Origin: an uncultured Saprospiraceae bacterium
GTDB lineage: Bacteria > Bacteroidota > Bacteroidia > Chitinophagales > Saprospiraceae
DNA: 49,917 nt
Assembly (NCBI GenBank): GCA_937951615.1
Contig: CALFBH010000082.1
Span: 1 to 49,917, forward strand
Reading direction: 5' to 3'
Below, piece after piece: positions 17,499-25,513 of this stretch (position 1 is the first letter of the stretch; every line of letters begins with the position of its first letter). The notes below the pieces were generated by a model, which saw only the letters and a program-made list of their open reading frames with translations, did not search any database and had not been told where the DNA came from. Position numbers and translations under genes: made by a program.

Positions 17499-17835
17499 TA
17501 TATGTGTAACCGGAATATGTTTAAATATACGCTAAATTTTTAGGAATATATAAGCGAAAAAATGAGTGGAAGCAAGGGCACTTAAAATATTTGACTTCTA
17601 TTGTCAGTATGTTCTAAGTGTAATAAAAGATATGTGAAAGTATATAAAATATTTAGTTTCTCCAAAAAAGTAATTGCAAAATTAATTAATGTAATTTTTT
17701 GCTGGTACAGTTAGAGTATTTGTTCAAGAAGTCGATTAACGAGTTGTCTTTCTTGTAAGGATTCTGTTTCTTGTTGGAGTGTTTCGCGAATAAGATAATC
17801 GTATTGCTAATTTTTTAAGTGTATATTTTTAAATA
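17499..17835. other. Gene-free gap with a possible 31-codon gene remnant
   Basis: This AT-rich gap between divergent genes holds no complete gene. On the minus strand 17711-17806 is open for 31 codons and reads like a helical protein tail (for example LQQETESLQERQLVNRLLEQ). It is preceded by an in-frame TAG and has no start codon, so at most it is a remnant; chance is equally possible. Confidence 0.4.
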
Positions 17836-18528
17836 ATGCCTTTCCACATGAAACAATTCACCCTACATCACGACTGCTGCCTGATGAAAGTCGGCACAGA
17901 CGGCATATTGCTCGGTGCTTGGGCAGATGGGCAGGGCGCAAAGCGTGTATTGGACATTGGGACAGGCTGTGGACTAGTGGCTTTGATGTTGGCGCAACGA
18001 TACCCGCAAGTCCAAGTAAATGCGGTGGAGTTGGACGAGGCATCAGCAACACAGGCGGCGGAGAATGTGGCGGGCAGTCCGTTTGCGGGGCGTGTAGTGG
18101 TGGTGCAGGATGCTATTCAGGCTTTCGCCAAAAGGGTGGGGGAGCGGTATGAATTGATGGTGAGTAATCCACCGTTTTTTAAGGCTGGTGTGGCTCGGGA
18201 TATGGCGCGACATACGAGTACTTTGAGTCATGCTGATTTGCTGGATTGTGTTGAAAACTTATTAGCGGAAAGCGGGAAATTTTGTGTGATATTGCCTGTA
18301 AAGGAAGGAGAAGAATTTATTGAGCTTGCGCTGGAATATGGACTTTTTTTGTGTAAACGGATGGCTGTGTGGGCTAAGTCATCTAAGTCGGTGGAGCGTT
18401 TGTTATTGGCTTTTGGTTTTGTGGATGAGGTAGAGGTGGTGGAAGAGGAGTTGGTGGTGTATGAAGAGAGTGGGGGATATACGGCGGCTTATGTTGGGCT
18501 GACTGGGGACTTTTATTTGGGGCATTGA
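17836..18528 (+). CDS. tRNA1(Val) A37 N6-methyltransferase (TrmN6/YfiC-like)
   Basis: The 230-residue SAM-dependent enzyme resembles YfiC/TrmN6, which methylates N6 of A37 in tRNA(Val). Hallmarks are FTLHHDCCLMKVGTDGILLGAWA (about 9-30), motif I VLDIGTGCGLVALMLAQ (about 38-54), VELDEASATQAAENV and the catalytic-loop motif VSNPPFF (about 109-115), where NPPF/Y marks adenine-N6 methyltransferases. The first residues, MPFHMKQF, fit the family's F-(R/H)-(M/F)-KQF start. Length is normal (about 230-250). The C-terminal part is Glu/Val-rich and less typical, but no frameshift is evident. Confidence 0.9.
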   Translation: MPFHMKQFTLHHDCCLMKVGTDGILLGAWADGQGAKRVLDIGTGCGLVALMLAQRYPQVQVNAVELDEASATQAAENVAGSPFAGRVVVVQDAIQAFAKRVGERYELMVSNPPFFKAGVARDMARHTSTLSHADLLDCVENLLAESGKFCVILPVKEGEEFIELALEYGLFLCKRMAVWAKSSKSVERLLLAFGFVDEVEVVEEELVVYEESGGYTAAYVGLTGDFYLGH

Positions 18529-18634
18529 GGTGCTGCGATGGCTGGTGCTGGCTTGTGTATCGGGATGTTTTATTGGGTTGCGCATCGGGGTGTTTTTTGA
18601 ACCATTAAGGGATGGAGGGTCACTAAGGGATTTA

Positions 18635-19774
18635 CTAGGTGTTTAGGTCGTAGGTTTGGATGACTTCGCCTAGTTGTGCTTCGATTTCGGTTGCTGAAAA
18701 ACCATATTGCTCTAAGGAGTAGCTGTGTTTGCTGCGGTACTTTCTGGTTTTGCTGGTTTCTTCGGTTAAGGCTTTTTCGAAGGTTGGAGAGAGGGGCATG
18801 TTGAAATGTGTATAGATGTCGCGGACAGTTTGCATGGGGTCTGCTACGAGTTTGGTGTAGGGAACGACTAGGAAATTTTCTGCTTTGAAGCGTTTTTTGT
18901 TTTCATGAAAATAAGTGTAAAAATCAATAGCAATTTGTCCGAGGGCGCGGTACTCTGGGCCATCTTCTGGTAGTTTTGGGGCGATGAGTTTCCAGGTGGC
19001 ACTAAACATACTGATGAAAGAAGGCACCGCTTTTTTCGGATCGCGAATGAGGTAAACAATACGGGCGTCGGGGAAGATGTCGAGGATGGTGTTGAGTCGG
19101 CCGGTTGTGATGACATTTTTGGATAATAAAGTCTTGCCTTTTCCTTCTGAATACATAAAGCGTTTCATAGAACTGCGGTAATAATTGCGAATGCGTTGGC
19201 GTTGTTTGTCAGGCATCGTATCGACGAGTGTCAGGTATTTGAATTCCTGCATGTAGGGGCAAATCAAACATATCGCAATCGTCAATAATGGGAAAACATA
19301 AATGCCTTCGTCCTCTTCGCTTTGATTAAAACCTGTGGGATGGATGTCCTGCCAACCTTTAAAGAACCAACTGTCTATCCAGTCGAATAGGCGACGAAAC
19401 GGGCGTCCTATACGCTTGTCGAGCCAGGAAATGCCATTTACAAGTTTATAAAAAGTAATGGAAGAAATAATCGTGTGGTAAAGCAGCATATAGACATAAC
19501 GCTCTTCATCCAGACAAAGCAGGCGATGCATATAAGTCGTTCCGCTACGCGGATTGCTGACAATAAAAACGGGTCGGCTAATATCCGTTTTGCGATAGCC
19601 AAAAAATAAGATTTCATCCAGTAAACGAAAGAAAAAAAGCAAGGTGTTAATAATCCCAATGGCGAGGACAAAGAGCAGCGTAGCCAAGAATCGTTTTACA
19701 CTAAAATGCTTGATGCAGTTCAGGTAGATAATTTTGAAAAAAGTTTTGAGGTGAATATATAGAATGGAGGACAC
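18635..19774 (-). CDS. Membrane-anchored sulfotransferase family protein
   Basis: The 379-residue protein has one or two N-terminal hydrophobic helices (about 28-50, FLATLLFVLAIGIINTLLFF) followed by a sulfotransferase domain. The 5'-phosphosulfate loop is FIVSNPRSGTTYMHRLLCLD (about 70-89), and the 3'-phosphate binding strand is ARIVYLIRDPKKAVPSFISMF (about 240-260), with R and S in the usual places. It would transfer sulfate from PAPS to a lipid or glycan at the cytoplasmic face of the membrane. The family is Sulfotransfer_3-like. It stands alone between two plus-strand genes and no PAPS-synthesis genes are nearby. Acceptor unknown. Confidence 0.85.
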   Translation of the reverse strand: MSSILYIHLKTFFKIIYLNCIKHFSVKRFLATLLFVLAIGIINTLLFFFRLLDEILFFGYRKTDISRPVFIVSNPRSGTTYMHRLLCLDEERYVYMLLYHTIISSITFYKLVNGISWLDKRIGRPFRRLFDWIDSWFFKGWQDIHPTGFNQSEEDEGIYVFPLLTIAICLICPYMQEFKYLTLVDTMPDKQRQRIRNYYRSSMKRFMYSEGKGKTLLSKNVITTGRLNTILDIFPDARIVYLIRDPKKAVPSFISMFSATWKLIAPKLPEDGPEYRALGQIAIDFYTYFHENKKRFKAENFLVVPYTKLVADPMQTVRDIYTHFNMPLSPTFEKALTEETSKTRKYRSKHSYSLEQYGFSATEIEAQLGEVIQTYDLNT

Positions 19775-19784
19775 TGATTAAGTT

Positions 19785-19825
19785 TAAGATTAAGTTTAAT
19801 CCGATAGCTATCGGATAAGTTTAAA
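19785..19825. repeat. Perfect palindrome ATCCGATAGCTATCGGAT
   Basis: An 18-base perfect palindrome between TTAAGTTTA repeats, upstream of the sulfotransferase gene. A similar CCGATAGCTATCGG word is frequent in Bacteroidota intergenic DNA (recollection). No second copy was noticed in this window. Confidence 0.6.
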
Positions 19826-19875
19826 AAGTCTTTTGTGGAAATGGTGTGCAAAGTAACGACTTTTTTTAGTGTTTT

Positions 19876-19912
19876 CTCGCAAAGTCGCGAAGGCGCAAAG
19901 TTTTTGTTTTCT
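19876..19912. repeat. CTCGCAAAG-CGCAAAG simple repeat
   Basis: CTCGCAAAGTCGCGAAGGCG followed by CAAAGTTTTTG resembles the two better-preserved copies at 45511-45588. It sits upstream of the methyltransferase promoter. Confidence 0.65.
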
Positions 19913-19984
19913 GTTTTTTTTGTAAAATCGCGAAAATTTTGTTCGTAATTCGTAATTCTCAGATTCGTAATTAATAATTAGCTT

Positions 19985-19992
19985 TATCTTTG
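19985..19992 (+). promoter_or_regulatory. TATCTTTG -7 box, predicts leaderless mRNA
   Basis: A perfect TAnnTTTG box ends five bases before the ATG at 19998, so transcription would begin at or next to the start codon. The -33 region is AT-rich with a weak TTC rather than TTG. Confidence 0.6.
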
Positions 19993-19997
19993 CAGGA

Positions 19998-20648
19998 ATG
20001 AAAAATGAATTACGCTGGAAAATTGCTCAGGCTGCCGAAATTCGTTGGTGGCAACGCTATTTGAATAAAAAACCAAAGGCGGATTATCTGGACTGGAAAA
20101 CAAAATATTGGCAGGACTTACTAATCCGTATTGGCGTGCAGCCAAAAGTTGGTGAGCAGGTATTGGATGTAGGTTGTGGACCTGCGGGGGCTTTTATGGT
20201 GCTGGAAGGTCGAGAAGTGGATGCGGTGGATCCTTTGCTGGATAGCTACTCGGAAAAACTGACGCATTTTGAGCGTTCGGCTTATCCTTATACGAATTTT
20301 CATGCCCTGCCTTTTGAGGCTTATGAGACGGAGACGCGCTATGATACGATTTTATGTCTCAATGCCATCAATCATGTCGCTGATCTGGATTTATGTTTTG
20401 ATAAACTGGTGGAACTGACTAAGCCAGGCGGAACTTTAGTGGTCTCTATTGATGCACATAATTTTGGATTTTTCAAAGGACTTTTTCGTTTATTGCCGGG
20501 TGATATTTTGCATCCGCATCAATACGATTTGAAAGAATATGAAAGCATGTTGACGCAAAGAAGCTGCACCATTAAGCAGTCCATTTTATTCGATAAGCAC
20601 TTTTTCTTTGATTATTATGTGTTGGTCGCTACTGCAATGAATGAATGA
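19998..20648 (+). CDS. Class I SAM-dependent methyltransferase
   Basis: The 216-residue protein carries a standard Rossmann SAM-binding motif, VLDVGCGPAGAFMVLEG (about 53-69), an acidic residue after beta-2 in VDAVDPLLD, RYDTILCLNAINHVADL (motif II region) and LTKPGGTLVVSIDAHN (motif III). The fold is Methyltransf_11-type. The N-terminus contains WKIAQAAEIRWWQRYLNKKPKADYLDWK. I do not recognise a specific subfamily or substrate. A near-consensus -7 element directly upstream suggests a leaderless transcript. Its stop codon lies in a six-unit AATG repeat that also supplies the start of the next gene. Confidence 0.85.
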   Translation: MKNELRWKIAQAAEIRWWQRYLNKKPKADYLDWKTKYWQDLLIRIGVQPKVGEQVLDVGCGPAGAFMVLEGREVDAVDPLLDSYSEKLTHFERSAYPYTNFHALPFEAYETETRYDTILCLNAINHVADLDLCFDKLVELTKPGGTLVVSIDAHNFGFFKGLFRLLPGDILHPHQYDLKEYESMLTQRSCTIKQSILFDKHFFFDYYVLVATAMNE

Positions 20649-20659
20649 ATGAATGAATG
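20636..20659 (+). repeat. (AATG)6 tetranucleotide repeat at a stop/start junction
   Basis: Six perfect AATG units contain the TGA stop of the methyltransferase (20646-20648) and the ATG of the following lipoprotein remnant (20657-20659). Changes in unit number would alter only spacing, not either reading frame. Confidence 0.9.
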
Positions 20660-21091
20660 AAAAAATTAACACAAAATATAGTATTGACTTCTATTATCAC
20701 CCTTATGTTGGGAATCTATGGATGCGGGGAGAAATCTGTGGATTCCAATCAAAAAGAATTAACTGAATATCTAAATCAAATAAGGTTAGATAATTGGAAG
20801 AATGATAAGCATAAGGTTAAGGAATTACAAAAAATGTTTGGCGTTTTATTGTACAATCAACTACCTATTGAAAAGACTCAATTAGCTATAAATTCCATAG
20901 AATAAAAGGAGCTATACAAAATATAGGCTATTTCAAAAATAACGAATATGTTGAACTTAATAGATGGTCTGGTTCTGGATGGATACAATTGAATTATTTA
21001 AACACTGATAATCGAAGAAAAGAAAGTCAAGTCAGGAATCTGGCGATATTTTAATAAGAATGGTAAATTAATGAAAGAGGAAAAATACTAA
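20657..21091 (+). pseudogene. Decayed lipoprotein gene with two frameshifts
   Basis: The first 82 codons (to 20905) encode MKKLTQNIVLTSIITLMLGIYGC, a lipoprotein signal with lipobox G-I-Y-G-C, and a helical segment. Coding-like sequence then continues past the stop in the next frame: 20902-21052 reads IKGAIQNIGYFKNNEYVELN and RWSGSGWIQLNYL. It returns to the original frame from about 21011, ending KSGIWRYFNKNGKLMKEEKY with a stop at 21089-21091. The last piece resembles MORN-like 'WKYYYKNGQLK' repeats. Two compensating indels, or two errors, fit best. The function of the ancestor is unknown. It may have been cotranscribed with the upstream methyltransferase. Confidence 0.65.
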
Positions 21092-21144
21092 ATTTTTGCA
21101 CCTATTCACCAATCACCAGTTACGAATCCACCAATCACCAAAGC

Positions 21145-22725
21145 CTAATGACTACTCAAAAAATCCCAGACCCTTGAATAATAATTTGGATCAGCTGGAA
21201 TACCGCCATCATGCCCTGCACCATCAACGAGGTGATAAATCACTTCTTGTCCTGCATCACAATTTCCATAAGCATAAGAAGTCACCGTGTTGGTTCCCCA
21301 GGTATCTGTTGTGGTGACTGGCGTCAGGTTGCAGTTGAATTGAGTTGCCCAATTTTCCGCGCTGGCCTGAGCCGACATGAAGGTATGCCCAAGACTAGTC
21401 CCGCCCTGCCAGGGGATAAGACCATCTTCCAGTCCATTGATTTGGAAAACAGAAATCGGGCGGGGAGCAATCCAGTTTTCCATAGGAACAGTTTGCTGGC
21501 TCACGATGGGTGCGATGGCTCGAAAATAACTGCTTTGTTTGCCTAGATAATTGACGGCAGCAGCTCCATTTGAAGTGCCTAAAGCATAAGCCATTGCGGT
21601 ATCAATATTGGTGTAAACGCTGAGTTGATTGAGTATTTCACCAACATAATAAATTTCATCTGCATTCGAGGCTTCATTGGCGGTGGCTGCGCCAAGATTC
21701 CAGCTATTCAGATAACCATCAGGATAAATGCCAATAAAATTTCCAGCATCGACTAAGGTGTTCAAACTTCCATTATTCAAGAAAGACTGTCCTGTTCCAC
21801 CATTGCCATGAAAAGCAAAAAGGAGCGGATATACTTTGTTGGAATCAAAATTTTGTGGCGCTCTTATGTGTACCGTTCTTAGCTGGTTTGTACCGTCTAT
21901 AATTTGATTGACCGTAAGGGAAGAAGTGCCTGTACTGATTAGATTGGTCATGGTATCAGTCGTCATCGTATCGCTTGGGGTCGTGTCGCAACTCTGGATA
22001 ATTGCCTGAAAAATACCATCCGGTTCTACTTGAAATCCTGACTTGAGTCCTATTTCTTGACCTGCTTCATAATGGACATCTACAACTCCGGGAATGCTTG
22101 CAGTTGAGGCAATGTTTATTGCTGCTGCAAAAGTTTCCGAAATATGAACGCCAGATAAATCTAATGAGTCGGGACAGCTTTCAACTGGTGGTTCTGGTTC
22201 TTCCCCACCAAAATTGAGCGTCCAGCTATTGAGCGTGCCGCCGACTGTATTTTGATTGAGGTTAGCGGAGCAAAGTGTCCATACGTCATTCCCATCTGAG
22301 CCATCATTGATATTGGCAAGTGGTGTTTTGGGAAGAAAGACATCCGTATAAGGCGAAGTGCCGTTTGCAATTTGTTGAGAAGCAGCATCGCTAAAACAAG
22401 TGTTCGTAAAAGCAATTCCACTGGCGGTCAGTTCATATAAAAAACTAACCTTGCCTGTCGGCGAAGTGAGCTTAACGCCAATATTGCTAAGTCCGGGATG
22501 GTCTATATCTACACAGACAGATTCTAATCCATTTGTGCCTGACAGGTTTTCTGTTAAGCCGGATACCGTAAGGGTAAAGCAATATTCAAAGCCTGTACTT
22601 GCTATGACACCGCCTGTTCCTGTGAAAGTATTGGTGCTTGTATTGGGTACATTTTCAATGTCAGCTGCTTGCATCTGTGTATACGATAGGACGCATAGGC
22701 AGAAAAGGAGGTAATATTTGTGCAT
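21145..22725 (-). CDS. Secreted P-domain protein with PHB-depolymerase-like esterase
   Basis: The 526-residue product begins with a signal peptide, MHKYYLLFCLCVLSYTQMQA. Residues about 22-178 are a proprotein-convertase P-domain-like beta sandwich (ENVPNTST, CVDIDHPGLSNIGVKLTSP, DVWTLCSANLNQNTVGGTLN). Residues about 185-250 form a small domain (GVVDVHYEAGQEIGLKSGF) of the type found repeatedly in secreted Bacteroidota proteins. Residues about 270-526 are an alpha/beta hydrolase of the polyhydroxybutyrate-depolymerase/feruloyl-esterase type: AFHGNGGTGQSF (oxyanion hole), ALGTSNGAAA (nucleophile Ser in G-x-S-x-G), NGLEDGLIPW (Asp) and DGAGHDGG (His). It probably hydrolyses extracellular esters. 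No type IX sorting tail is visible after the hydrolase. Confidence 0.85.
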   Translation of the reverse strand: MHKYYLLFCLCVLSYTQMQAADIENVPNTSTNTFTGTGGVIASTGFEYCFTLTVSGLTENLSGTNGLESVCVDIDHPGLSNIGVKLTSPTGKVSFLYELTASGIAFTNTCFSDAASQQIANGTSPYTDVFLPKTPLANINDGSDGNDVWTLCSANLNQNTVGGTLNSWTLNFGGEEPEPPVESCPDSLDLSGVHISETFAAAINIASTASIPGVVDVHYEAGQEIGLKSGFQVEPDGIFQAIIQSCDTTPSDTMTTDTMTNLISTGTSSLTVNQIIDGTNQLRTVHIRAPQNFDSNKVYPLLFAFHGNGGTGQSFLNNGSLNTLVDAGNFIGIYPDGYLNSWNLGAATANEASNADEIYYVGEILNQLSVYTNIDTAMAYALGTSNGAAAVNYLGKQSSYFRAIAPIVSQQTVPMENWIAPRPISVFQINGLEDGLIPWQGGTSLGHTFMSAQASAENWATQFNCNLTPVTTTDTWGTNTVTSYAYGNCDAGQEVIYHLVDGAGHDGGIPADPNYYSRVWDFLSSH

Positions 22726-22744
22726 AAGTTTAAATAATAAAGCC

Positions 22745-22752
22745 TAAAGATA
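22745..22752 (-). promoter_or_regulatory. Candidate -7 element of the esterase gene
   Basis: On the minus strand TATCTTTA, one base off TAnnTTTG, lies 20-27 bases before the start codon. No clear -33 TTG; tentative. Confidence 0.35.
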
Positions 22753-22770
22753 AGGGATTCTTTCTTTCCC

Positions 22771-25257
22771 CTAAAAACTCCAATTTTTCTTCCAAGTATC
22801 AATCACATCCAAAGAAATTTTAAACGAAGTATTCGGCTGAGAAATCGTGGACTCTGCCAGCACGCCATACAGCCCGACACGTAGGCGACGTCTTTTGCCC
22901 AATTTGAAGGTACGTTCCAGTCCGGCAAATAACTCTTCATGGTGGAAATTTGTATCCTTGACCCACAGAAAACCACCGCCTGCTACGACCTGTACTTTTG
23001 TCTTTTTGATGAGTGGAACATTATTGATTAAAGCCCCATTAAAATGATGAATCCAATGCGCTTCAAGAAATATATTGGTCGTTGCAAAAGCCGTATCCAA
23101 GCCTTGAAAAGAATGTAAAGGATTGGAATACAAATAACGATCCGACTGACGGAAACGCTTCAAATCAATATCGTCCAGTTTCTTTGTGTTCACATATTTG
23201 CCTGCTTTGATGGCGTATTTTGAATTGCCCAACATGCCGACGGTCACATCCTGCCCCATGAAGAGTTCCACATAATCAAAATTGACATCGCTGAGCAAAA
23301 CGCCTTTCCAGCCTTTTCGGTGTGTCAGGCTAAAAGTCGGATATTTGCTACCCAAAACCACCTTGCGAGTGGGTTCAGTCATATACTTTTGTCCGGGCGT
23401 ATAGATGAGCCTGCTTTGAGTGATAAAGGCTTGGTAAGGCTGAAAATCTAATGGCGGATCTTCGTCATCAATGATATCGTCAATAAAGGTTTCTGTATCG
23501 TAATCTGCAACCGATTTTCGATTGTGGAAGGTTGGAGTGATATCAAGAACTAATCCATTGAGTAACTCTATTTTATGCCGTATACCAACGTGGTCGTGTA
23601 GGATATAATTGGAGGTTTTTAGCTGATTGAGATAAGCATCAAATTCATTGATAGAATAAAAAGACCGACCCATTTCAACACCAACACCAGCCAGTCGATG
23701 TGGATTATATCTAAACCAGCTATCAAATTCTCCCTGTACATCTTTGTTTTTGATACCCACATTGATACCGCCATTAAGCCGCAACCTTCTTCCATTTTCC
23801 CATTGCCGAAAATAACTGCCAAAAGGCCCCAGCCGAAAGCCACCTACAATATCAAAATTGATTAAACTCGGTATTGGACCAATCCAGACCTCTTCTTTTT
23901 TTTCATAATTTCTAAAACCCACACCGTCCCAGAACAAATCGAGCAACTGCACTTTATTATAAGCTGCCTGTAAGGAATCCTGATACACCTTGCTCTCTCG
24001 AATAGCCTTGATGCTATCGCGCATAAATATCATTTTCTGTTCCTTCAGCGTGAGTGCTTCGGGGCGGGAGGCTTTCCAGTAGGTGCTGTCGCGCTTATAG
24101 GCTTCCTTGGTGGTAATGGCGATTTCATTCCCAAAAAACTTCGGCGGAAAGGCATAGTTTTTTTGATAATCGGAATAGCGTAACAAGGTATTGCCATTGA
24201 AGGTTTTTCGTTTGCCTTGCTTGGTGGAATAGACAAATTCCTGCCGATATGGAATCCATAATTTGTCGTCCAATTGCTCATAATTCTGTTTTAGCCGAAA
24301 GGCATCAAAAAATCGCAATCCGCCTTTATAAAAAGTCAAATCGAGTCGATTGATGTTCCATAATTCTTCATTGATAAACAAAAAACCACTACAGGTCGAG
24401 TTGCCGGATTTGCGGGGGATGACTTTTATTTTGTGAACCAATTGTCCCTTTTCTTCTTTACTTTCAATGAGTTTGTATTTATAAGATAGAATGGCGGTAC
24501 GACTAATCGGGGAGATGACCGGCACTTCGGCAATGCCTGTCAGTTTGACCATATTTTGATAAAAATTGAAATCCGTTTCTCCAAAATTGGGAATAAATAA
24601 ACCTGACTTACTGCCATATTTTTTATAAGCAGTTCGCTCTTCTTTGTATTGATTGGGAGATTGATAATTCAGTGTCACCTGCATTTCTATGATGCTGATG
24701 CCTGACAATTCTTTGCGTAAAGCAGCGTCTTCTTTTTCAAACACACTCATCGTTTCATCCTCCTTTTTCTGAACAGGCGACTTTTTCTTTTTTTCATCCG
24801 TCTCTTCTACTGCTTTTACATAAACTTCAGTTTTAAAACTCTCGACCTGCGAGAGATAAGCTTTTTTATTGGCAATGACTTTTTCAATAATCGCATAAGC
24901 AGGATCACGTTTGGATGCCTTGACAACAATCTCATTCAACTCGATATTCGAGGTCTTCATCCAGATATTTTTTTGCACTTCCACTTCCTCAATAATGACG
25001 GTTATCTTTTGAGTTTCGTAGCCGATGGAAGAGATAATGAAGCTATATTCGCCACCTACATCAAAGGTCATAAAATAACGTCCGTCTATATCGGTTGTTG
25101 TCCCCGTTTGTAGTTCTTCAATGAAAATTTCTGCGAAAGGAATCGGTGAATTGTCTTCGTTTTGAATGAAGCCGCTAATGCTTTGTGCAAAGGCAGCATG
25201 CCCGAATACAAAAGTGAATAGTAAAGCAAAAAATATTTTTAGATCGTGTGTTGTCAT
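22771..25257 (-). CDS. DUF5686 outer-membrane protein with carboxypeptidase-regulatory-like domain
   Basis: The 828-residue product starts with a signal peptide (to about AFAQ, residue 25), followed by a CarboxypepD_reg-like beta domain (ISGFIQNEDNSPIPFAEIFIEE... TTDIDGRYFMTFDVGGEYSF... IELNEIVVKA). The rest is the DUF5686 region typical of Bacteroidota: RDPAYAIIEKVIANKKAYLSQVESFKTEVYVKA at about 116, and a C-terminal half of alternating amphipathic strands (GFRLGPFGSYFRQWENGRRL, HIGIR-like, TFSLTHRKGWKGVLLSD) consistent with an outer-membrane beta-barrel ending in an aromatic residue (WSF). It is a surface protein related in architecture to TonB-dependent receptors, but lacks a plug. Precise function unknown. 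Confidence 0.9.
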   Translation of the reverse strand: MTTHDLKIFFALLFTFVFGHAAFAQSISGFIQNEDNSPIPFAEIFIEELQTGTTTDIDGRYFMTFDVGGEYSFIISSIGYETQKITVIIEEVEVQKNIWMKTSNIELNEIVVKASKRDPAYAIIEKVIANKKAYLSQVESFKTEVYVKAVEETDEKKKKSPVQKKEDETMSVFEKEDAALRKELSGISIIEMQVTLNYQSPNQYKEERTAYKKYGSKSGLFIPNFGETDFNFYQNMVKLTGIAEVPVISPISRTAILSYKYKLIESKEEKGQLVHKIKVIPRKSGNSTCSGFLFINEELWNINRLDLTFYKGGLRFFDAFRLKQNYEQLDDKLWIPYRQEFVYSTKQGKRKTFNGNTLLRYSDYQKNYAFPPKFFGNEIAITTKEAYKRDSTYWKASRPEALTLKEQKMIFMRDSIKAIRESKVYQDSLQAAYNKVQLLDLFWDGVGFRNYEKKEEVWIGPIPSLINFDIVGGFRLGPFGSYFRQWENGRRLRLNGGINVGIKNKDVQGEFDSWFRYNPHRLAGVGVEMGRSFYSINEFDAYLNQLKTSNYILHDHVGIRHKIELLNGLVLDITPTFHNRKSVADYDTETFIDDIIDDEDPPLDFQPYQAFITQSRLIYTPGQKYMTEPTRKVVLGSKYPTFSLTHRKGWKGVLLSDVNFDYVELFMGQDVTVGMLGNSKYAIKAGKYVNTKKLDDIDLKRFRQSDRYLYSNPLHSFQGLDTAFATTNIFLEAHWIHHFNGALINNVPLIKKTKVQVVAGGGFLWVKDTNFHHEELFAGLERTFKLGKRRRLRVGLYGVLAESTISQPNTSFKISLDVIDTWKKNWSF

Positions 25258-25353
25258 ACGTTTATATCATTCGGAAATTTTGAGGCGATGTGTTTTGAAA
25301 ATAACGATGTGTTTATAATAACGTCCACTTGATGTAGGATGTTTTATATCAAC

Positions 25354-25482
25354 GGTTTCGTAAACTTGCGCGAAGGCTCTCGCGGGAAGCGAGTTTGCTA
25401 AACCTTCTTCTATAAAGTTGATTCCAGAGGCAGGTTTAGCAAACTTCCTGCTCGCAGGGCTTGCGCACAAGTTTACGAAACC
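25354..25482. repeat. Palindromic element C, copy 3
   Basis: About 129 bp with outer arms GGTTTCGTAAACTTGCGC and GCGCACAAGTTTACGAAACC and inner arms GCGAGTTTGCTAAACCT and AGGTTTAGCAAACTTCC. It is the best-preserved copy. It starts about 30 bases past the stop codon of the GT39-like gene. Confidence 0.9.
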
Positions 25483-25513
25483 TTTGGAATTTGGAATTTC
25501 CCATTTTGAAATT

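Noticed and set aside
20636-20659. (AATG)6 repeat as a phase-variation switch
   Set aside because: The upstream gene always meets TGA within the third codon of the repeat, and the downstream ATG is in the last unit, so unit gain or loss changes neither reading frame.
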